Shown here: positions 1 to 7,074 of the stretch, piece by piece
Position numbering within the stretch: the stretch's first letter is position 1
Layout of the letters: the number at the start of each line of letters is the position of its first letter
Origin: Tepidibacter formicigenes DSM 15518
GTDB lineage: Bacteria > Bacillota > Clostridia > Peptostreptococcales > Peptostreptococcaceae
DNA: 50,598 bases
Assembly: GCF_900142235.1 (NCBI RefSeq)
Contig: NZ_FRAE01000014.1
Span: 1 to 50,598, forward strand
Direction: 5' to 3'
Notes under the pieces: model-generated
Database searches by the model: none
Told to the model about the DNA's origin: nothing
Seen by the model: the letters and a program-made list of their open reading frames with translations, nothing else
Program-made: the position numbers and the translations under genes

Positions 1-113
1 TCAACTGTTTCTATAACATCTGCCCTTATTACCTTCGGAATTCTTTTAATTTTTTTCTTTAAAAAGTTTTGCCAATTATCTTGCAATATTTTTTTTAATG
101 TTACTTTAGTCAT
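1..113 (-). CDS. IS91-like transposase, N-terminal fragment
   Basis: This is the first 37 codons of a protein whose longer N-terminus is visible at the other end of the window (50380-50598). It begins MTKVTLKKILQDNWQNF. The ATG at 111-113 follows a weak GAGAGA-type ribosome site; an ATG eight bases upstream is closed at once by a stop. The zinc-binding part that identifies the family lies outside the window on this side, so the assignment rests on the identical right-hand copy. The rest of the gene is cut off by the window edge; no internal damage is visible. Confidence 0.7.
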   Translation of the reverse strand, partial: MTKVTLKKILQDNWQNFLKKKIKRIPKVIRADVIETV

Positions 114-207
114 CTCTTCATCTCTCTTTTTTCAATACTTATACATATATTTTAGCAAGTTTTCCACAGATTTTGAAATTTTATAATTTCCTACTTAATA
201 TAAAAAA
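1..207 (-). mobile_element. IS91-like insertion sequence, 5' end (left copy, truncated by window edge)
   Basis: These 207 bases are the exact reverse complement of 50286-50492. They hold the non-coding 5' end of the element (114-207) and the first codons of its transposase (1-113). The element runs out of the window to the left. Its boundary is taken as the point where identity with the right-hand copy stops; a one-base difference in a T-run there makes the boundary uncertain by a few bases. Confidence 0.75.
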
Positions 208-249
208 TACTAATGGAAAAATAAAAATTTCTAATTAATAGAAAAAATA

Positions 250-278
250 AAAACCACAAATTCATGTGGCTTTTATTT
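250..278 (-). terminator. Intrinsic terminator after the small gene 281-457
   Basis: The sequence CCACA-AATTCA-TGTGG (254-269) forms a short stem. It is flanked by A-runs on one side and T-runs on the other, so it can work in both directions. It lies directly after the stop codon of the minus-strand gene and just inside the IS boundary. Confidence 0.6.
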
Positions 279-280
279 TT

Positions 281-457
281 TTATTTATCGTTAGATTTTT
301 CAACTAATGATTTTAAAAAATCTTTGAAGCTTGTATTATGTTCTTTAGCATAAGAATTAATTGCTTCTTCTTCTTTTTCAGAAATTTCGATTTTAACAGA
401 ATCATCAAGCTTTAATATTTGATTTTGCTTATCAGAGAAATATTTTCCTTCAGGCAT
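281..457 (-). CDS. Small uncharacterised protein (58 aa)
   Basis: The gene runs from ATG (455-457) to TAA and is preceded by a strong TAGGAGGA ribosome site. The product is charged and mostly helical, with a run of glutamates and lysines (SEKEEEAINSYAKEHN) and no membrane segment or cysteine. I do not recognise the family. Two things support a real gene: the ribosome site, and a terminator immediately downstream. About 30 bases upstream is GGCAAAATTA, which matches the sigma F/G type -10 pattern GGNNANANTR, so forespore expression is possible. The function is unknown. Confidence 0.65.
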   Translation of the reverse strand: MPEGKYFSDKQNQILKLDDSVKIEISEKEEEAINSYAKEHNTSFKDFLKSLVEKSNDK

Positions 458-488
458 ATAAATCCTCCTACTATATTAGATTTATTAT

Positions 489-498
489 TAATTTTGCC
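489..498 (-). promoter_or_regulatory. Candidate forespore (sigma F/G) -10 element
   Basis: On the minus strand this reads GGCAAAATTA, which fits GGNNANANTR at every fixed position. It lies 31 bases upstream of the ATG of the small gene 281-457. The surrounding bases (ATTGG..AAATTAATAATA) resemble those before the SASP-like genes at 2584 and 9258. No convincing -35 is visible, and such matches arise by chance in AT-rich DNA. Confidence 0.35.
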
Positions 499-702
499 AA
501 TTATAAAAAATAATTGTATAAATAATTTGTAATTATATATTTTTTACTTTACGAATATATATCTGAAAATTCAATTTCAATTTTTTCTATATTGGTTTGA
601 GGATTAAAGTTATCTTCTATTTTTTTAAGATTAACAATTGATTAATTGTGTATAATAGTTAAATATAAGGGAGGAAAATATAAGTAAAAGGAGATTTTTA
701 AG

Positions 703-2037
703 ATGAAAATAAAAATGCCTGATGAAGTAAAAATTATATTATCTATATTAAGTGATAATAATTATGAAGGCTATATAGTTGGAGGGTGTGTTAGAGATTC
801 GTTACTTAAAAAGGAAGCTAAAGATTGGGATATAACTACAAATGCAAAACCTAAAGAAGTTATAATGTTATTTGAAAAAAAATACAAAGTAGTACCAACG
901 GGATTAAAACATGGAACTGTTACAATAATCATAAATAATCAAAACTTTGAGGTTACAACATATAGAATTGAAGGAGAATATATAGATAATAGAAGACCTG
1001 ATAGAGTTGAATTTACAAATAATATAAAAGAAGATTTGAAAAGAAGGGATTTTACTATAAATGCCATGGCTTATAATGATTATTTAGGATTATATGATCC
1101 TTTTCTTGGAATAGAAGACTTAAAAGATAAAAAAATAAAGTGTGTAGGAAGTCCTAAAGAAAGATTTGAAGAAGATGCTTTAAGAATACTAAGGGGGGTT
1201 AGGTTTGCAACTCAATTAAATTTTTGTATAGATAATAATACAGCAAGTGCAATGAGGTTAAAAGGATATCTACTAAATAATATTAGTAAAGAAAGAGTTA
1301 GAGATGAATTGTGTAAAATACTATTTTCAAAAAAACCATCTATTGGATTTGAAATATTAAAAGACCTTAAATTATTAGATTTTACAATTCCAGAACTTAA
1401 ACCTTGTATAGAGTTTGAACAAAATAATCCTCACCATGATAAAAATGTATTTGATCATATACTATCAGTTGTAGATAATACACCAAATAATTTAATAGTA
1501 AGACTATCAGCTCTTTTACATGATATAGGAAAACCTAAATGCTTTACCCTTGATGATAAAGGAATAGGACATTTTTATAGACATGAGTTAGAAAGTGAAG
1601 TTATGGCAAGAGATATATTAAAAAGATTAAGATTTGATAATAAAACAATTGACTTAGTTTGTGTTTTAATTAAAGAACATATGAATAAGGGTGATATTAA
1701 AAAAGATAAAACTGTAAAAAAGTTAATAAATAGGGTAGGTATAGAAAATATAGATAATCTATTTTATTTACAAATTGCTGATAGAAAAGGAACATTAAAG
1801 GAAAATGATATAGAAGATATACTAAAGTTAAAAGAAAAAGTTTATGAAATATTACATGAAAATCAGCCTTTAACAGTGAAAGATTTAGCTATAAATGGAA
1901 ATGATTTAATAAAGATGGGGTATAATCCTGGAAAACAGATTGGAGAGCTGTTAAATTATCTTTTGGATTTAGTTTTAGAAAATTCTGAAATTAATAAAAA
2001 GGATAAACTAATAGATTTGATAAAAAATAAGATATAG
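703..2037 (+). CDS. cca: CCA tRNA nucleotidyltransferase / poly(A) polymerase family, HD domain
   Basis: The enzyme adds or repairs the 3'-CCA of tRNA in the cytoplasm, using CTP and ATP. The class II nucleotidyltransferase head shows GGCVRD at residues 27-32 and the metal-binding pair D41/D43 in KDWDITT. The RRDFTINAMAY and RFATQLNF blocks of the head/neck region follow. A C-terminal HD domain shows LLHDIGK with H273/D274. The 444-residue length is normal for clostridial members. The ATG follows AAAAGGAG. The gene stands alone on the plus strand, followed by the TM1266-like gene 67 bases on. The fold alone cannot separate a full CCA-adding enzyme from a partial one or from poly(A) polymerase; the motifs favour Cca. 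Confidence 0.92.
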   Translation: MKIKMPDEVKIILSILSDNNYEGYIVGGCVRDSLLKKEAKDWDITTNAKPKEVIMLFEKKYKVVPTGLKHGTVTIIINNQNFEVTTYRIEGEYIDNRRPDRVEFTNNIKEDLKRRDFTINAMAYNDYLGLYDPFLGIEDLKDKKIKCVGSPKERFEEDALRILRGVRFATQLNFCIDNNTASAMRLKGYLLNNISKERVRDELCKILFSKKPSIGFEILKDLKLLDFTIPELKPCIEFEQNNPHHDKNVFDHILSVVDNTPNNLIVRLSALLHDIGKPKCFTLDDKGIGHFYRHELESEVMARDILKRLRFDNKTIDLVCVLIKEHMNKGDIKKDKTVKKLINRVGIENIDNLFYLQIADRKGTLKENDIEDILKLKEKVYEILHENQPLTVKDLAINGNDLIKMGYNPGKQIGELLNYLLDLVLENSEINKKDKLIDLIKNKI

Positions 2038-2104
2038 CTTCATGTATAAAAATTATAAAAAAGTCTAAAATAAAATGTACAAGATTAAATGTTGGAGGTA
2101 GATT

Positions 2105-2347
2105 ATGGATAACTTAAGTGTTGTAGGTATAAGAATAGATAAAAGAACAGATTCTGCTACTAAAGTACAAGAAGTATTAACACAAAATGGAGATATTATT
2201 TTAAACAGATTTGGTATGCATGACCCTATAGAAGTAAATACTGGATTAATAACATTAAATTTAAGATCTGAAAAAAATAGAATAAATAACATGATGAATG
2301 AATTAAATAAACTAAATGGTGTAAGAGTAAATCATATGGAAGTATAA
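2105..2347 (+). CDS. TM1266-family putative iron-only hydrogenase system regulator (ACT-like)
   Basis: This 80-residue protein resembles the TM1266 family, a small ferredoxin-like/ACT fold found beside [FeFe]-hydrogenase maturation genes in many anaerobes and presumed to be regulatory. The family pattern is visible: a first strand (LSVVGIRID), the QEVLTQNGDIILNRFGMHD block, then NTGLITLNL and a final helix and strand ending VRVNHMEV. The ATG follows TTGGAGGT. No hydrogenase or maturase gene is in the window, so the gene is an orphan here. The name describes the family; regulation has not been shown by anything in this sequence. Confidence 0.8.
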   Translation: MDNLSVVGIRIDKRTDSATKVQEVLTQNGDIILNRFGMHDPIEVNTGLITLNLRSEKNRINNMMNELNKLNGVRVNHMEV

Positions 2348-2350
2348 AAT

Positions 2351-2384
2351 AAAGCAGTTCATAATTTGAACTGCTTTATTTTTA
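2351..2384 (+). terminator. Intrinsic terminator after the TM1266-like gene
   Basis: The perfect 11-bp stem AAAGCAGTTCA / TGAACTGCTTT with a 5-base loop is followed by ATTTTTA. Confidence 0.85.
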
Positions 2385-2404
2385 GCTTAGCATAGATTTA
2401 GAAA

Positions 2405-2584
2405 CTATAATCTTTCTCTAAAAATATCAATTGTTTCATCTGTTGTATTTCCACCTACAAATTTATTTTGTAGGGATGTAAATTCATCTTCGTAATCGAA
2501 AAAATCTAATTCATGTGCTATTTCCATATTTAATTGTTTAATATGCTTTTTAGTAATAAAATCTATTTTTTTATCTTTATTCAT
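2405..2584 (-). CDS. Divergent alpha/beta-type small acid-soluble spore protein (SASP)
   Basis: The 59-residue product starts MNKDKKIDF; that ATG lies seven bases after the AGGAGGG ribosome site, and upstream in-frame starts lack one. Residues 19-28 (MEIAHELDFF) resemble the first SASP signature, K-x-E-(I/L/F)-A-x-E-L-G-(hydrophobic). That signature contains the E-I-A site cut by the germination protease GPR. FTSLQNKFVGG keeps the T-S-x-Q-N-x-x-V-G-G core of the second, DNA-contacting signature, but the following K-R-hydrophobic part is altered. Typical SASPs coat and protect spore DNA. The loss of the glycine in signature 1 and of basic residues in signature 2 makes this a diverged member whose DNA binding is uncertain. 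A forespore-type -10 lies 30 bases upstream. Confidence 0.7.
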   Translation of the reverse strand: MNKDKKIDFITKKHIKQLNMEIAHELDFFDYEDEFTSLQNKFVGGNTTDETIDIFRERL

Positions 2585-2614
2585 AATATGGCCCTCCTTT
2601 ATATGTTCTATTAT

Positions 2615-2642
2615 TAATTTAACCAATTATAGTCAAATATAC
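2615..2642 (-). promoter_or_regulatory. Candidate forespore promoter of the SASP-like gene
   Basis: On the minus strand, GGTTAAATTA (2615-2624) fits the sigma F/G -10 pattern GGNNANANTR. GTATA (2638-2642) fits the -35 pattern GYATA, but the 13-base gap is a little short. The site lies about 30 bases before the start codon of a gene whose product looks like a forespore DNA-binding protein. Confidence 0.5.
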
Positions 2643-2726
2643 ATTAGGAATAAAATAGAATTATTCAAATGTATAAATTTGATAAAAAAGGGAAAAATCA
2701 TAAATACAGTATTTATAATTTAAGAG

Positions 2727-2873
2727 GTGATTAAAATAAATACATATAATGTTGAAGTTATATTTCAGATAATTAATAGTATACTTTTGATAAGTCTATT
2801 TTGGATTATTTTTAAAATTAGTTGTAAAATATCTAATTTATATGTTAGATTTAATAAAATTACAAAAAAATAG
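2727..2873 (+). CDS. Possible small single-span membrane protein (48 aa, start uncertain)
   Basis: This open frame encodes a hydrophobic stretch (VIFQIINSILLISLFWIIF) followed by a basic tail ending in KK, the look of a one-span membrane peptide with a cytoplasmic C-terminus. The good ribosome site AAGAGGTGAT overlaps the only in-frame GTG (2727-2729), so either that GTG or an unusual AUU/AUA codon downstream would have to start translation. A two-way terminator at 2917-2948 follows. The family is not recognised, and it may not be a gene. Confidence 0.35.
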   Translation: MIKINTYNVEVIFQIINSILLISLFWIIFKISCKISNLYVRFNKITKK

Positions 2874-2916
2874 AAAACATTGAAGACCTTAAGACAAGAA
2901 TGAGAATAAGATAAAA

Positions 2917-2955
2917 TAAAACTGAACCTTAAACAAGATTCAGTTTTATATGTAA
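2917..2955. terminator. Bidirectional terminator
   Basis: The perfect 10-bp stem TAAAACTGAA / TTCAGTTTTA with a 12-base loop has T-rich flanks on both strands. It sits between the small plus-strand frame ending at 2873 and the minus-strand KTSC gene ending at 2965. Confidence 0.75.
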
Positions 2956-2964
2956 AATTGGTAT

Positions 2965-3177
2965 TTAATCTATTTTTTTATATGGGTACTTATGTCTAAT
3001 ATTACAGTGAATATAATAGCCAATATAGTTTGAGGTGATTAAATCTTCGTATATACACTTTGGAACACCTAGATGGTGATATTTTTCACCTGTGCTAAAA
3101 CTTATTTCAAGTATTTCATTATCTGGATCGTATCCGATTGAAGATATATTACTTGAATTTACCCTTATTTTAGTCAT
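2965..3177 (-). CDS. KTSC domain-containing protein (70 aa)
   Basis: The product is a KTSC-type small domain, named for a lysyl-tRNA synthetase-associated version. Its landmarks are all visible: VNSSNISSIGYDPDN at the start, LEISFSTGEKYHHLGVP in the middle, and YIGYYIHCNIRHKYPY near the end, with the conserved I-R-x-x-Y. The fold is thought to bind nucleic acid or nucleotides, but no activity is established. The ATG follows an AGGGGGCGA ribosome site. It is a single-gene unit, with a terminator at 2917-2948. The 70-residue length is normal for stand-alone KTSC proteins. Confidence 0.8.
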   Translation of the reverse strand: MTKIRVNSSNISSIGYDPDNEILEISFSTGEKYHHLGVPKCIYEDLITSNYIGYYIHCNIRHKYPYKKID

Positions 3178-3379
3178 TAAATCGCCCCCTAATACAATTT
3201 GCTTATAAAAAGATATATATTTTTTTACAATATGACTTAAAAATATTATACTAGACTGTTTGTTAAAAAAATGTAAAAACCTGTTGTCGTTACATATTTT
3301 TTGAATTATTGATATTTAAATATATAGAGTAAAATATATATTTTGTGAAAAAATAATTATAGAGAGGAAGTGAAACATT

Positions 3380-3553
3380 ATGGCAAAACATAAATTTAAA
3401 AAAGGAGAATATGAAGAGGCTGTAGAACATGCTAAAGAAAGTTTGCTAGACAAAAAAATTGGAATAGGACAAATTATAAATGAAACAGGATTAAGCAAGG
3501 AACAAATTAATAAGATACAAAATAAAATTCAAGAAGAAATAAATGATAAATAA
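3380..3553 (+). CDS. Small uncharacterised helical protein (57 aa)
   Basis: The gene runs from ATG behind AGAGGAAGTG to TAA. The product is lysine/glutamate-rich and begins MAKHKFKKGEYEEAVEHAKE. Its second half (IGQIINETGLSKEQINKIQ) has the helix-turn-helix-like spacing of short regulatory or recombinase-associated helices, but it is too short to assign. A 16-bp perfect terminator overlaps the stop codon, which supports an independent transcript. The family is not recognised. Confidence 0.65.
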   Translation: MAKHKFKKGEYEEAVEHAKESLLDKKIGIGQIINETGLSKEQINKIQNKIQEEINDK

Positions 3554-3594
3554 AAATAGGCTGTTAACTTGTATGTGGTTAACAGCCTATTTTT
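3553..3594 (+). terminator. Strong intrinsic terminator
   Basis: The perfect 16-bp stem AAAATAGGCTGTTAAC / GTTAACAGCCTATTTT has a 9-base loop. Its first base is the last base of the preceding stop codon. Confidence 0.9.
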
Positions 3595-3686
3595 AGAAAT
3601 ATACATAATGTAACATTTTTGTAACCATTTTTGGATATATAACAATTATAATATAAAGTAAAATACATAAAAAGGATGAAGTCATT

Positions 3687-4283
3687 ATGGAGAAAAAACT
3701 AATGTTAAATGTCATTAAGGTAATATTTTTGTTATGTATTACATCTTTTATTATAATTGAAGGATTTATAATAGTTAATGGAAAAGAAGATACTAATTAT
3801 GAAGTTGACTACTTAGTAGTTTTAGGTTCAGGTGTTTGGGGAGATGTTTTATCACCTACCTTATTAGATCGAATGAATAAAGCCTTAGAATTTATAAATA
3901 ATAATCCTAATATTAAAATAATTGTTTGTGGAGGGCAAGGAAAAGGAGAAAATATACCTGAAGCACAAGCTATGAGAGATTATTTGGTATTAAATGGAAT
4001 AGATGAAAATCAAATCATACAAGAAGATAAATCAACAAGTACAATGGAAAATTTAAAATTTGCAAAAGAGATAATAACAAAATTATATGGAGAAAAAAAT
4101 CCTAAAATTATGATTATTACAAATGATTTTCATTTGTTTAGATCTAAATTCATAGCTAAAAAATTAGGATTTATTCCTTATGGCATGCCGTCTAAAACAA
4201 TAACTTATTTAGTACCTAAGTATTATACAAGAGAATACTTTGCAGTGATAAAGTCATTTATTTTTGATAAAGTAAAGTCCTAA
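3687..4283 (+). CDS. YdcF/SanA-family (DUF218) membrane-anchored protein
   Basis: This 198-residue protein has one N-terminal membrane segment (about residues 7-30) and then an extracytoplasmic DUF218 domain. The domain shows the usual blocks: DYLVVLGSGVWGDVLSPTLLDRM, then KIIVCGGQGKGENIPEAQAM, then ILDENQI-like ENQIIQEDKSTSTMEN, and a late NDFHLFRSKFIAKKLGF. DUF218 proteins are linked to cell-envelope and peptidoglycan metabolism or nucleotide-like ligands, but the reaction is undefined. The ATG follows AAAAAGGATG. It appears to be monocistronic. The following 332 bases hold no gene. Confidence 0.82.
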   Translation: MEKKLMLNVIKVIFLLCITSFIIIEGFIIVNGKEDTNYEVDYLVVLGSGVWGDVLSPTLLDRMNKALEFINNNPNIKIIVCGGQGKGENIPEAQAMRDYLVLNGIDENQIIQEDKSTSTMENLKFAKEIITKLYGEKNPKIMIITNDFHLFRSKFIAKKLGFIPYGMPSKTITYLVPKYYTREYFAVIKSFIFDKVKS

Positions 4284-4615
4284 TTAAATAAACGATGTAG
4301 AAAATTTTAATTAAATAATTTGCATTTTTGCTCAATTGCATAAATTAAATTATATATATAATTTAATTTATGCATATTATCTATGGCGAAATTTAGCATA
4401 ATATGTTAAAATATTATTAAGCATATCACAAACAACTATCCAATCCAAGCAAATCCTTTAATATATTTGTTTTAAAAACAGTGTTCTTTATTTTTAATGT
4501 TAATTTGGTATAATCTGTATACAGTATATAAAAAAGAATTTTTTATGTTTAGATGTTTTTGTGAAATGATATAGTTTTTATTGGTAAGAATTTAATTTAA
4601 AGGAGGTTTGTAATA
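4284..4615. other. Gene-free intergenic region before putP
   Basis: I see no credible reading frame on either strand. The region holds the 38-bp palindrome at 4337-4374 and a TATAAT hexamer at 4510-4515 that could serve putP transcription, though no good -35 is visible 17 bases upstream. Confidence 0.6.
4337..4374. repeat. Perfect 38-bp AT-rich palindrome
   Basis: From TGCATAAATTAAATTATAT to its exact reverse complement there is no mismatch and no loop; the centre lies between 4355 and 4356. It has few G/C pairs and no following T-run, so it is a poor terminator for the DUF218 gene. It could be a weak terminator, a protein-binding site or a cruciform-prone sequence. Confidence 0.7.
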
Positions 4616-6103
4616 ATGGCAGCAAATAGTTTAAGCATACTTATATCATTTGGGATATATTTAATAGGAATGCTAATTATAGGTTTAATATTTTACAAAA
4701 GAACAGAAAATTTATCTGATTACGTATTGGGAGGAAGAGGGCTAAACAGTTGGGTAACAGCATTAAGTTCTCAGGCTTCTGATATGAGTGGATGGTTATT
4801 AATGGGTTTACCTGGATATGCATATTTAGCAGGATTTGAATCCATTTGGATAGCAATTGGATTAGCTGTAGGAACATATGTAAACTGGAAGCTTATAGCT
4901 AAAAGACTTCGTCAATATACTAAAGTAGCAGGAGATTCTATTACATTATCAGTTTACTTTGAAAATAGATTTAGAGATAAATCTAAAATACTTAGAACTG
5001 TATCAGCTATATTCATTTTAATTTTCTTTATACTTTATACATCTTCAGGGCTTGTAGCAGGTGGTAAATTATTTAATACAGTATTTGGAATGCCATATAT
5101 AATTGCACTTACTGTAGGAACTATTGTTGTAATTTCATATACATTTCTTGGTGGATTTATGGCTGTTAGTTGGACTGACTTTTTCCAAGGAATGCTTATG
5201 TTCTTTGCAATTCTTGCTGTTCCAATAGCTGGGACTTTTAAAATCGGAGGAATATCAGCTATTTTTGATACTATAAATAATTTGAATACTGAGTTTTTAA
5301 ATCCATTTACAACAGCTGATGGAAATATTATAAAAATTATTCCTGTAATTTCCTTACTGGCATGGGGACTTGGATACTTTGGACAGCCTCATATATTGGC
5401 AAGATTTATGGCTATTTCATCTCCTAAAAAGATAAAAGAAGCAAGAAAAATTGCTATGGTATGGGTTGTTATTAGTCTTTGTGCAGCAGTATTTGTTGGT
5501 ATTGTTGGTAGAGTGTATCTATCACAAACACTAAAGGGACCTGATTCAGAAACTGTATTTATGCTTATGGTTAATTCAATTTTCCCAAGTGCCTTTGCAG
5601 GTATATTCTTAGCAGCTATTTTAGCTGCTATAATGAGTACAGCAGATTCACAACTTTTAGTTGCAGCTTCAGCATTTACTGAAGATATATATAAAGCTTT
5701 AATCAAAAAAGATGCAAGTGAAAAAGAATTAGTTTGGGTAAGTAGATTAACTGTTATTTTTATTGCTGCAATTTCATATGTATTAGCTTTAAATCCTGAT
5801 AGTTCTGTTCTGGATTTAGTAGCTTATGCTTGGGCAGGATTTGGAGCAGCATTTGGACCAGTTGTTATATTCTCTTTATTCTGGAAGAGGATGACTATAA
5901 AAGGAGCTGCTGCTGGAATGATAGTAGGAGGAGTTACCGTTTTAATTTGGAAGCACCTTCAAGGAGGAATTTTTGACCTTTATGAAATTGTACCAGGATT
6001 TATATTAGGTATTATAGCAATAATTATTTTTAGTCTAATGGATAAAGAACCTTCTAAAGAAATTTTAGATGAATTTGATAGTGTAAGTAAAAATGAGCTA
6101 TAA
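4616..6103 (+). CDS. putP: Sodium/proline symporter PutP
   Basis: This is a member of the sodium:solute symporter family that imports proline with Na+ across the cytoplasmic membrane. Its 495 residues with about 13 membrane segments match the family. The block LGGRGLNSWVTALSSQASD followed by MSGWLLMGLPGYAYLAG (about residues 38-72) is the diagnostic PutP region for Na+ and proline binding. YTFLGGFMAVSWTDFFQ and GYFGQPHILARFMA are further family blocks. The ATG follows AAAGGAGG. It lies upstream of proC but has its own terminator, so the two are adjacent units of proline metabolism and not one operon. Confidence 0.92.
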   Translation: MAANSLSILISFGIYLIGMLIIGLIFYKRTENLSDYVLGGRGLNSWVTALSSQASDMSGWLLMGLPGYAYLAGFESIWIAIGLAVGTYVNWKLIAKRLRQYTKVAGDSITLSVYFENRFRDKSKILRTVSAIFILIFFILYTSSGLVAGGKLFNTVFGMPYIIALTVGTIVVISYTFLGGFMAVSWTDFFQGMLMFFAILAVPIAGTFKIGGISAIFDTINNLNTEFLNPFTTADGNIIKIIPVISLLAWGLGYFGQPHILARFMAISSPKKIKEARKIAMVWVVISLCAAVFVGIVGRVYLSQTLKGPDSETVFMLMVNSIFPSAFAGIFLAAILAAIMSTADSQLLVAASAFTEDIYKALIKKDASEKELVWVSRLTVIFIAAISYVLALNPDSSVLDLVAYAWAGFGAAFGPVVIFSLFWKRMTIKGAAAGMIVGGVTVLIWKHLQGGIFDLYEIVPGFILGIIAIIIFSLMDKEPSKEILDEFDSVSKNEL

Positions 6104-6110
6104 TTAAATG

Positions 6111-6148
6111 TTAACTAAGCAGCCTATAAAGGTTGCTTTTTTAGTTAA
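6111..6148 (+). terminator. Intrinsic terminator after putP
   Basis: AAGCAGCC / GGTTGCTT (one G-U pair) with a six-base loop is followed by TTTTTT. An outer pairing TTAACTAA / TTAGTTAA extends the stem. Confidence 0.8.
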
Positions 6149-6224
6149 TCAATTGTAATTAATAGATAATATATGGTATTATATTAAGAAATTAGTAATA
6201 TTTACAAAAAAGTGAGGGGGAAAA

Positions 6225-7031
6225 ATGAATAAAGTAGTAGGGTTTATAGGTTGTGGTAATATGGCAAAAGCAATGATTGGAGGAATAGTTAAATCAGGAC
6301 TAGTAAAGCCTGAAAATATAATTGTATCTGATAGGTATAAGGATAGCTTAGATTTTGTATTTAATGAATATGGTGTTAAAACTACAAAAGATAATAAAGA
6401 AGTAGCAAAAACTGCACATATTATTGTATTATCAGTAAAGCCTAATATATACGATTTAGTAATTAGTGAAATAAAGGATATTGTTAGTAATGATGTAATA
6501 ATAGTTACTATTGCAGCAGGTAAATCTATTAAAAATGTTGAAGATGCATTTGGCAAAGATACTAAAATTATTAGAACTATGCCTAACACACCAGCTCTTG
6601 TAGGTGAAGGAATGACAGCTATATCTCCTAATGAAAAAATTTCACAAGAAGAGATTAAAGATATAATTAAAATATTTGAAAGTTTTGGGAAAATAGAAAT
6701 AATTGATGAAAAGTTAATGAATGCATTTGTTTCAACTAGTGGATCATCTCCTGCATATGTATTTATGTTTATTGAAGCCATGGCAGATGCTGCAGTACTA
6801 GATGGTATGCCTAGAAATAAAGCTTATAAAATGGCTGCTCAATCAGTACTTGGTGCTGCTAAAATGGTACTAGAAACAGGAAAACATCCAGGAGAGCTTA
6901 AAGATATGGTATGCTCTCCTGGAGGAACTACTATAGAGGCAGTTGCATCTCTTGAAGAGGATGGTTTTAGATCATCTATTATTAAAGCTATGAGAAAATG
7001 TGCACAAAAATCTAAAACAATGTCATCATAA
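6225..7031 (+). CDS. proC: Pyrroline-5-carboxylate reductase
   Basis: The enzyme performs the last step of proline biosynthesis: it reduces 1-pyrroline-5-carboxylate to proline with NAD(P)H in the cytoplasm. The N-terminal Rossmann motif is GFIGCGNMAKAM (about residues 6-17). The C-terminal signature is PGGTTIEAVASLEEDGFRSS (about residues 228-250), and the central TMPNTPALVGEGMTA block is present. The 268-residue length is standard. The ATG follows AGTGAGGGGG. It follows putP and ends in its own two-way terminator. proA and proB are not in the window. Confidence 0.95.
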   Translation: MNKVVGFIGCGNMAKAMIGGIVKSGLVKPENIIVSDRYKDSLDFVFNEYGVKTTKDNKEVAKTAHIIVLSVKPNIYDLVISEIKDIVSNDVIIVTIAAGKSIKNVEDAFGKDTKIIRTMPNTPALVGEGMTAISPNEKISQEEIKDIIKIFESFGKIEIIDEKLMNAFVSTSGSSPAYVFMFIEAMADAAVLDGMPRNKAYKMAAQSVLGAAKMVLETGKHPGELKDMVCSPGGTTIEAVASLEEDGFRSSIIKAMRKCAQKSKTMSS

Positions 7032-7068
7032 AGAAAAGAGGTCAATTTTTTTGATCTCTTTTCTTTAT
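7030..7068. terminator. Bidirectional terminator between proC and the Trp/Pro-rich gene
   Basis: AAAGAAAAGAGGTCAA / TTGATCTCTTTTCTTT is a 16-bp stem with one wobble pair and a 5-base T loop. It serves proC and the opposing gene that ends at 7075. Confidence 0.85.
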
Positions 7069-7074
7069 GCATTA

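Noticed and set aside
6179-6781. 200-codon open frame on the minus strand
   Set aside because: It is antisense to proC, has no ribosome site, and its protein composition (Ile/Ser/Thr-rich) is what reverse reading of AT-rich coding DNA gives.
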